From: Rubrivivax sp.
Lineage (GTDB): Bacteria; Pseudomonadota; Gammaproteobacteria; Burkholderiales; Burkholderiaceae_C
Assembly: GCA_004210455.1 (NCBI GenBank)
Contig: SEFA01000010.1
Coordinates: 18,849 to 82,848 of the forward strand
DNA: 64,000 bases
Direction: 5' to 3'
Part shown: piece by piece, positions 58,906 through 64,000 of the stretch
Position numbering within the stretch: the first letter of the stretch is position 1
Layout: each line of letters starts with the position of its first letter
Made by a program: the position numbers and the translations under genes
The notes under the pieces: generated by a model
Databases searched by the model: none
Told to the model about the DNA's origin: nothing
The model's input: only the letters and a program-made list of their open reading frames with translations

Positions 58906-60171
58906 TCAGCCTCGTGCCAGCGTCTTCTCAAGGTCAGCCATGCTGAACTTGTTGTCGCCTTGCTGGTCGAACTTGCCTTGGGAAGTCTGCAGCGCGACGT
59001 CCGTGCCCTTGCTGAGCGCGGTGTCGTTGACGAACTTCTGGGCGGCCTGTTGCAGCTCGAAGGACGGCAGGATGCCGTTGGGCATCTGCTTGCCTTGCGC
59101 GACGTCCTTCATCGTGTCCAGGTCGAAGGTCTTGCCGTCCTTGGACAGCGCGTCGAAGTTGTTCTTCAACGTCGAGATCGTCGAGTGCTGGTCCGAGTTC
59201 AGACCCTGCTTCTGGATGGACGCGGTCAGATCGCCGATGCCGATCTTGTCGTCGCCGCCCTTGTCCTTCAGGGCCAGGCCCATCTTGCCGAGGGCGTTGT
59301 CGCGGTCGGCCGTGTCCAGCTGACCCATCTTCTTCTCGCCGGCTTCGCTGCGCAGGAACTTCGCGGCCTGCTGGAACTCGGGCGTGAAGTCCTGTTGACG
59401 CATGCCCTTGGGGCAGATGCCGTTGGCGGCGTCGTCCAGTTCCTTGCCGCTGATCATCTTCATGCCGGAGTCCGACATGGCCTTGAACAGCGCGCGTTCC
59501 GCGCGATTGCCGTCCATCGGACCGGTCTCGCCCTGCGGGCTGATCGATCCGCCCAGCGGTGCGGCACCGCCCGCGCCGCCGGCGCCGGCGCCAGCCAGCG
59601 CACCGGCCGCGCCCAGGGCGCTGCTCAGCCCGCCGATGGCCTGGCTCAGGCCGCCCAGCAGCTGGTTGGCGCCGCCCATGGCGGACGGGTTGCCCAGGCC
59701 GCCCGCGGCCATGCCCAGACCGCCGGCCGCCTGACCGAGACCGCCGAGGGCCTGGTTCAGGCCGTTGAGGCCCTGCGTCAGACCGCCCAGCGCGCCCATG
59801 GCCGCGCCGAACGGGTTGGCCGCGCCGCCGCCCTGACCGCCCAGGGCGTTCAGCCCTTGCGTCAGGCCGCCGAGCGCCTGCCCGATGCCGCCCAGGCTCT
59901 GGCCGATGCCGCCCAGTGCCTGGCCCAGTCCGCCCAGCGGCGAATTCGCCAGCTGGCCCATTTGGCCGATGGCCTGGCCGATGCTCTGACCCGCGCCGCT
60001 CATCGCGGCCTGGATCGGGTTCTGCATCAGCTGTTCCAGCGGCCGCAGCAGCTGGGTCAGGCCTTGCAATCCCTGTTGCAGTCCCTGCAGCGCCTGCTGG
60101 ATGCCGGCCAGGGGACTCTGCGCCCCTTGCAGCATGTTCAGCGGCGATTGCATCAATTGTTGAATGCTCAT
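58906..60171 (-). CDS. Harpin-like Gly/Gln/Leu-rich secreted protein
   Basis: A 421-aa protein with no Sec signal. The first 220 residues are Gly-, Leu- and Gln-rich with a repeating LGGLGQALGGIGQ pattern after a helix-rich start (MSIQQLMQSPLNMLQG). This is the composition of harpins such as HrpW, PopA or HpaG-type proteins. The C-terminal 190 residues form a charged helical domain with two EF-hand-like turns (DKGGDDKIGIGDL and QQGDNKFSMADL). Only one Cys is present. Such proteins help translocation or elicit plant responses; the role here is inferred from context. Confidence 0.75.
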   Translation of the reverse strand: MSIQQLMQSPLNMLQGAQSPLAGIQQALQGLQQGLQGLTQLLRPLEQLMQNPIQAAMSGAGQSIGQAIGQMGQLANSPLGGLGQALGGIGQSLGGIGQALGGLTQGLNALGGQGGGAANPFGAAMGALGGLTQGLNGLNQALGGLGQAAGGLGMAAGGLGNPSAMGGANQLLGGLSQAIGGLSSALGAAGALAGAGAGGAGGAAPLGGSISPQGETGPMDGNRAERALFKAMSDSGMKMISGKELDDAANGICPKGMRQQDFTPEFQQAAKFLRSEAGEKKMGQLDTADRDNALGKMGLALKDKGGDDKIGIGDLTASIQKQGLNSDQHSTISTLKNNFDALSKDGKTFDLDTMKDVAQGKQMPNGILPSFELQQAAQKFVNDTALSKGTDVALQTSQGKFDQQGDNKFSMADLEKTLARG

Positions 60172-60226
60172 GTATGTCGCTCCGACAGAGGTTGGATGCG
60201 GTGACGCGTCGTGCGCGCAGCGCGGG

Positions 60227-60442
60227 TCACACCAGTCCCTTGACGCTGTCGCCGCCGGCCTTGAACTTCTTGCCCAGCGCTTCCGACATGGCGGCCTGCT
60301 GGCTCATGCGGCCCATCTCCAGGTTGTTGGCGATGGTCTGCTTGCTCTGGGCCTTCAGCTCGGCCATGAACATCTGCGACGACGCGGAGGCCTCGGCCGA
60401 CTGGGCCTGAGCCATGGGCGCTCCCGGAAAGGTTGCGGACAT
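60227..60442 (-). CDS. Small T3SS-linked protein, copy 2 (pilus-subunit candidate)
   Basis: A 71-aa Ala/Met/Gln-rich helical protein without Cys or a signal peptide. AAGGAG lies 7 nt before ATG 60442. Its last 33 residues match the neighbour at 60512-60712 at 31 positions (NNLEMGRMSQQA..MSEALGKKFKA.GDSVKGLV). Small helical secreted subunits with a conserved C-terminus are what T3SS needles and Hrp pilins look like, and no other sctF/hrpE candidate is visible. It could also be a chaperone or secreted regulator. Confidence 0.72.
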   Translation of the reverse strand: MSATFPGAPMAQAQSAEASASSQMFMAELKAQSKQTIANNLEMGRMSQQAAMSEALGKKFKAGGDSVKGLV

Positions 60443-60511
60443 GGGGTTCTCCTTGCGGGGCACGGAGCGGCCGCGACGGACCCGCGAAGGTCCCTCGCGG
60501 CCGCCGCGGCG

Positions 60512-60712
60512 TCAGACCAGGCCTTTGACGCTGTCGCCGGAAGCCTTGAACTTCTTGCCCAGCGCTTCCGACATGGAAGCCTGCTGGCTCATGCGACCCA
60601 TCTCCAGGTTGTTGCGCATCTGCTCGGCGTTCTGCGAGCGCATTTCGCCCATCATCTGCTGCATGTCGGCGGAAGCACCTGCACCTTGTGCGCTAGCGTT
60701 GTTGACAGCCAT
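60512..60712 (-). CDS. Small T3SS-linked protein, copy 1 (pilus-subunit candidate)
   Basis: A 66-aa paralogue of the downstream 71-aa protein; the N-terminal halves differ (MAVNNASAQGAGASADMQQMM here) while the C-terminal 33 residues are nearly identical. It has AGGAG ahead of the ATG, no Cys and no signal. It follows the HrpB1-like gene by 100 bp, giving room for its own promoter. Two nearly identical C-termini with divergent N-termini suggest either two pilin types or a duplicated subunit. Confidence 0.72.
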   Translation of the reverse strand: MAVNNASAQGAGASADMQQMMGEMRSQNAEQMRNNLEMGRMSQQASMSEALGKKFKASGDSVKGLV

Positions 60713-60812
60713 GGTTCTCTCCTGATGACCGGAAGTTCAATTCCGGAATTGAAGGTGCGCGAGGCACCGGATAACCGTGGGACGAGTCCTTCGTCCCATC
60801 GGATGGGGGGAA

Positions 60813-61259
60813 TTACTGCAAGGTCGCGGCGTACTCGAGCACGCCGTTCGCGGCCTGGCGCACGTTGTGGTCGGCGCTCGTGGCCAGCACCTCGTCGAGC
60901 ACGCCCTTCCAGCGCGCGTCGCGCGCCAGCAGGAAGGCCGTGGCCAGCGCCACCTTCGCGCCCTCGTCCTGCGGGTGGTCCTCGACGTGCTGCACCAGCG
61001 TGGCCGAGGCGTACTCCGCGTCGCCGCCGATGCTGTGCGCGATGGCGCGGCAGATGCGGAACGGCGAGGGATCGGCCATCGTCAGCTCCACCGCCGCGCT
61101 CACCACCGCGGCGTCGTCGCGGGAGCGGTACACCGCGCCCAGCAGACCCACCGCCATGAGGTTGCGATACACCAGCGGGTAGCTGGCCGTCGCGTCGGTC
61201 ACGCCGGCGGCGCCGGCGGCAGCCGAGAAGGTCGAGGCATCAAGGGGCAACGCGGACAT
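60813..61259 (-). CDS. HrpB1-like TPR-fold protein (second copy)
   Basis: A 148-aa helical protein that resembles HrpB1 (58230-58706) in its second half: both have an aromatic/Trp-containing ..RW.. helix before EDVL/DEVL and an N..VR...L ending. YscG/SctG needle chaperones have this same TPR plan. It lies between the 87-aa protein and the two small pilus candidates, so it may bind one of them. The divergence from HrpB1 is considerable. Confidence 0.75.
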   Translation of the reverse strand: MSALPLDASTFSAAAGAAGVTDATASYPLVYRNLMAVGLLGAVYRSRDDAAVVSAAVELTMADPSPFRICRAIAHSIGGDAEYASATLVQHVEDHPQDEGAKVALATAFLLARDARWKGVLDEVLATSADHNVRQAANGVLEYAATLQ

Positions 61260-61277
61260 CGAGGGCTCCTTGTGCGC

Positions 61278-61541
61278 TCAGGCGGGCAGCGACGCGGTGT
61301 GGATGGTTTCCCACACGTGCCGCACGATGCGCTGCGAGGCGCGGAAGCCCTCGATCAGCTGCGAGCTCAGCTGGCGCTCGGCGTCGGCCAGCGGCGTCTG
61401 CAGGTGGGCTTCGGTGCTCTGCGCGACCTGGTCGAAGTAGCTCAGCATCGCGCGCGTACGCTCACCGCTGAGGTCGTCGGTCAGGGTCTTCTCGATGTGC
61501 GCGAGATCCGCGAACACGGTCTGTTCCAGGGGGTTGTCCAT
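61278..61541 (-). CDS. Small helical T3SS-linked protein (possible SctE-like co-chaperone)
   Basis: An 87-aa acidic, helical protein with no signal or membrane segment. It has two helices: LEQTVFADLAHIEKTLTDD and AEAHLQTPLADAERQLSSQLIEGFRASQ-type. Its ATG shares one base with the sctD stop (TGATG). The size, helical-hairpin plan and neighbouring TPR protein recall the YscE-YscG pair that holds the needle subunit before secretion. No sequence motif proves this. Confidence 0.68.
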   Translation of the reverse strand: MDNPLEQTVFADLAHIEKTLTDDLSGERTRAMLSYFDQVAQSTEAHLQTPLADAERQLSSQLIEGFRASQRIVRHVWETIHTASLPA

Positions 61542-62596
61542 CACGGTTCTCCGGTGGGGGATGAGGAAGACGGATCCCCGGCGGCGACGGTCTCGTCGTC
61601 CACGGGAGTCCGGAGCGAAAGGTGCTTGGTGCCGTCGGCCGTCTGCACGTACTGCAGGCCGTCGCCGGCCAGCATGGAGCCGACGCGCACGCGCGCCGTC
61701 GGCGAGGTCTGCTCGACCGCCACGTCCACGCGGCGGACCAGCGGGCCGATGTCGTCGGCGATACGGCGGACCTCGTCCTGCAACTGGGCGGGGTCGGCCG
61801 CCTGGCCTTCGACGGCGAAGACGCCCTGGCCGCGGTGGACGACGCGCACGCCGGGCCGGTTCAGCGCGTCGCCGATCTGGCGCACGATGTCCGCGGCGGA
61901 CGCATAGCGGTGCAGCAGCTGGCCTTCGCCGAAGGGCTGCAGCGCGGCGCGGGCGCGGGCCATCTCCGCGCCGCCGGGCAGGAGGCCCTCGACGACGAGC
62001 CGGCGGTCGACGCGGCGCACGACGAGGCCGTCGATGCCGGCCTGCTGCAGGGCGCGCGTCACCTGTTCCATCGGGCTGACCGGCGGCGCGGTCGAGGCGG
62101 CGGTCTGCGTGCTGAGCACCGAGGTCAGCGCCGCAATCAGCGCCGCGGCGGCGACCAGCGCGCTCAGCTTCAGGCCCATCGCCGCCCTGCCGCGCGGGGC
62201 AACGACCTCGGCGCCGGCGCCGGCCGCCGCGGCCACGGTCGCCTTGAGTTTGGCGACGGGTCGCATCAACGCATCCATCAGCGACAGGTCGCTGGGCCAC
62301 GCGGCCGCGCCGGGGAAGGCGTCGGGACCGGCGCACAGCACGATGTCGCCGAAGCGCCGGGGCAGGAAGTCCTCCATCGGCCCCAGCGCTTGCGCGGGCG
62401 TTCCGTCTTCGGCGATGAGGTGGAGCGTGGGAGACACGTCGGAGCCTTCTTCCTCGAACGTCAGGATCAGCGGGGCGTGGGCCCAGTCGCTGATCTGGAG
62501 ATCGGCGTCCTCATCGCTGGCGATGCGGTACTGCCGACGGGTCAACCGTAGCTGGACCCCGGCATGCAAGCCTGTGAGGATGCGAAGCTGCTTCAT
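61541..62596 (-). CDS. sctD: T3SS basal-body ring protein SctD (HrpW/HrpD5-like)
   Basis: The outer MS-ring protein of the inner membrane. An N-terminal FHA-like cytoplasmic domain (to about residue 120) precedes one membrane helix (about 165-185, LSALVAAAALIAALTSVL). Periplasmic ring-building/BON-like modules follow (LQQAGIDGLVVRRVDRRLVVEGLLPGG; VQTADGTKHL). The 351-aa length suits the family. It lies 57 bp after sctC. Confidence 0.88.
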   Translation of the reverse strand: MKQLRILTGLHAGVQLRLTRRQYRIASDEDADLQISDWAHAPLILTFEEEGSDVSPTLHLIAEDGTPAQALGPMEDFLPRRFGDIVLCAGPDAFPGAAAWPSDLSLMDALMRPVAKLKATVAAAAGAGAEVVAPRGRAAMGLKLSALVAAAALIAALTSVLSTQTAASTAPPVSPMEQVTRALQQAGIDGLVVRRVDRRLVVEGLLPGGAEMARARAALQPFGEGQLLHRYASAADIVRQIGDALNRPGVRVVHRGQGVFAVEGQAADPAQLQDEVRRIADDIGPLVRRVDVAVEQTSPTARVRVGSMLAGDGLQYVQTADGTKHLSLRTPVDDETVAAGDPSSSSPTGEP

Positions 62597-62653
62597 GGTT
62601 TGCGAATCCCGAACTTCTTGTCGCTTCGTGGTGGATCGGAGGGGCGTCGCGGC

Positions 62654-64000
62654 TCAGCCGCCGCTGCCGCCCTGCAGGAAGGAATCGGGCGCCGACGACG
62701 GCGCGCGGGACGTCGACGACGGACCGTTCAACTGGGATTGCGACGGCGCCTGCGCCGGCACTGCCGATCCCGACGGCGACTGCGGCGCGCGACCGTCCGC
62801 CGTCATCGCCATGGCGCCGGTCGTCGCGGCGCCGTACGGCCCCGACGGGAAGGTCGGCTCGCGGATGATCCGCGGCGAGATCAGGAACAGGCGCTCGGTC
62901 TGCCCGTTGCTCTCGCTGGTGTGGCGGAACAGCCCGCCCAGCAGCGGCACGCGGCCCAGCACGGGCACCTCGTCGCGCTGCGAGGCCTGGCTGGTCGTGG
63001 TGATGCCGCCGATGAGCAGGCTCTCGCCCTCGCCCACGTGGGCCTCGGTCATGATCTCGGTGCGCTTGACGATGGGCACGCTGTCGACGCGCTGGTCCTC
63101 GAAGCTGCCGTCCTCGATGTAGAGCGACAGCTTGATGCGGCGCGAGACGCCGCCGTTGTCGGGCACCGACGTGATCTGCGGCGTGACCTGCAGCAGCGTG
63201 CCGGCCTCGACCTGGAAGAGGTTGGCCTCGAGGTTGCCGGCGACCTTGACGGTGACGACGCGCTTCTCGCGCATGACCGCGGGGCGGTTGGCCACGCCGA
63301 GGACCTTGGGCTTGGCGATGACGCGCGCCTTGCCGCGCGCGCTGAGCGCGTCGATGCGCGCCATCAGCTCGCGGCCGGCGTTGGACCACAGCGTGCTCAG
63401 CGTGAAGGTGCCGGCGTTGTTGGCGGTGGACGGCTGCGTGACGCCGAAGCTGCCCTTGCTGCCGCGCACGCTCCAGTCGATGCCCAGCGAGTCGATGCTG
63501 TCGCTGCTGACGTCGATGATGGTGGCCTCGAGCTCGACCAGAACCGGCTGCACGTCCAGGCGGCGGATCAGCTCGACGTATTCGTCCATGCGCTGGGGAC
63601 GGCCGTGGATGATGACGGTGTTGGTGCCTTCGTCGGCCTGGAACATCGGCGGCGCGTCGTCGTCGACCGGGCTCTGCAGGCCGCGCGCGCTGCCTTGCGA
63701 GGCCGCGCCGGCGCCCGACTTGGCCGACTGTCCCGCCGTGACCTGGTTGGGCTTGCGCGCCATGATGTCGGCAAGCCGCGTGTCGCGGCCCATCACGCCC
63801 TGCAGCGCGGTGAGCTTGCCCGGATGGACCTCGGCCATCGACGGCGTGTCCTCGTCGCCCTGCGCACCGCTGCCGCCGCCGCTGGTGCCGCCGCTGTAGA
63901 GCGACGTCAGCACCGAGGCCACGCCGCGGATGCGCGTCTGGCCGAACGTGCGGTCGCCGGCGGAGGCGAAACGCAGCGGCACGACGCGCACCGCCTTGCG
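62654..64000 (-). CDS. sctC: T3SS outer-membrane secretin SctC (HrcC), 5' end beyond the window
   Basis: The outer-membrane secretin pore. The frame is open to the window edge, so the signal peptide and first N domain are missing. Visible are the end of an N domain (VRVVPLRFASAGDRTF), a disordered Gly-rich loop, an N3-like domain (TNTVIIHGRPQRMDEYVELIRRLDVQPVLVELEATIIDVSS) and the secretin core with VPVLGRVPLLGGLFRH and LFLISPRIIREP. A Ser/Pro-rich tail ends it. It is the first visible gene of the minus-strand T3SS operon. Confidence 0.95.
   Translation of the reverse strand, partial: RKAVRVVPLRFASAGDRTFGQTRIRGVASVLTSLYSGGTSGGGSGAQGDEDTPSMAEVHPGKLTALQGVMGRDTRLADIMARKPNQVTAGQSAKSGAGAASQGSARGLQSPVDDDAPPMFQADEGTNTVIIHGRPQRMDEYVELIRRLDVQPVLVELEATIIDVSSDSIDSLGIDWSVRGSKGSFGVTQPSTANNAGTFTLSTLWSNAGRELMARIDALSARGKARVIAKPKVLGVANRPAVMREKRVVTVKVAGNLEANLFQVEAGTLLQVTPQITSVPDNGGVSRRIKLSLYIEDGSFEDQRVDSVPIVKRTEIMTEAHVGEGESLLIGGITTTSQASQRDEVPVLGRVPLLGGLFRHTSESNGQTERLFLISPRIIREPTFPSGPYGAATTGAMAMTADGRAPQSPSGSAVPAQAPSQSQLNGPSSTSRAPSSAPDSFLQGGSGG

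Noticed and set aside
58789-60204. A 471-aa plus-strand frame opposite the harpin-like gene
   Set aside because: It is Ala/Gln/Arg shadow of the Gly-rich repeats and includes the noncoding palindrome.
60771-60803. A possible PIP or HrpL-type box before the small tandem genes, because the sequence resembles the region before the giant effector
   Set aside because: The resemblance is limited to the -10 neighbourhood (GGACTnCGTCCCAC). No VCGAA-N15-VCGAA pair exists there, and HrpL boxes are not expected with an HrpB regulator.
1-64000. CRISPR arrays, tRNA or rRNA genes, insertion sequences, phage genes
   Set aside because: No regularly spaced repeats of CRISPR size, no tRNA-like cloverleaf or rRNA segment, and no transposase- or integrase-like frame was found on reading the sequence and its frames.

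Overview
The window is high-GC DNA with long shadow reading frames on most strands. It fits a Burkholderiales betaproteobacterium, perhaps of the Roseateles/Mitsuaria/Rubrivivax group. Three things point there: a Bug-type solute receptor, a bacteriophytochrome, and above all a group II (Ralstonia/Xanthomonas-type) Hrp type III secretion system (T3SS) with an HrpB/HrpX-family AraC regulator. I see no rRNA, tRNA, CRISPR array, insertion sequence or phage genes. The genus is an inference, not something read directly.

Region 1 (1-34.3 kb) is mixed chromosomal content. It opens with the 3' part of an RND efflux permease coupled to an LpxO-like lipid A hydroxylase, then the MlaA lipoprotein. A divergent gene at 3434-4444 carries an ADP-ribosyltransferase signature. 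A run of small conserved or unknown genes follows (5-8.8 kb), then a bacteriophytochrome kinase, a secreted subtilase, an esterase, a beta-gamma-crystallin/SGNH fusion, a small MscS channel, and an EF-hand protein with collagen-like repeats. A Cas4-like-nuclease/Rad3-helicase fusion sits behind a LexA-type SOS box. Downstream are a Zn-peptidase/transglutaminase pair, a GntR-controlled catabolic operon (Bug receptor, MmgE/PrpD, quinone oxidoreductase, solute-binding lipoprotein), a BrkB-like membrane protein and a yqhD-yqhC aldehyde-detoxification pair.

Region 2 (34.3-64 kb) is the T3SS. On the minus strand lie a 1738-aa putative effector, a 379-aa coiled-coil protein, a membrane protein and the HrpB-like activator. 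On the plus strand a GNAT acetyltransferase leads sctU-sctV-sctP-sctQ-sctR-sctS, an HpaA-like protein and a CesT-type chaperone. Converging on it from the right, on the minus strand, are sctC-sctD, an 87-aa protein, an HrpB1-like paralogue, two tandem small paralogues (pilus-subunit candidates), a Gly-rich harpin-like protein, then hrpB1-hrpB2-sctJ-sctK-sctL-sctN-sctO-sctT. Between the two convergent operons sits a lower-GC pair of small genes, one a DUF4279 protein.

Three perfect PIP boxes (TTCGB-N15-TTCGB) precede the large effector, the coiled-coil protein and the GNAT gene. Each lies 61-65 bp upstream of the start codon, so these three are predicted targets of the locally encoded HrpB-like activator.
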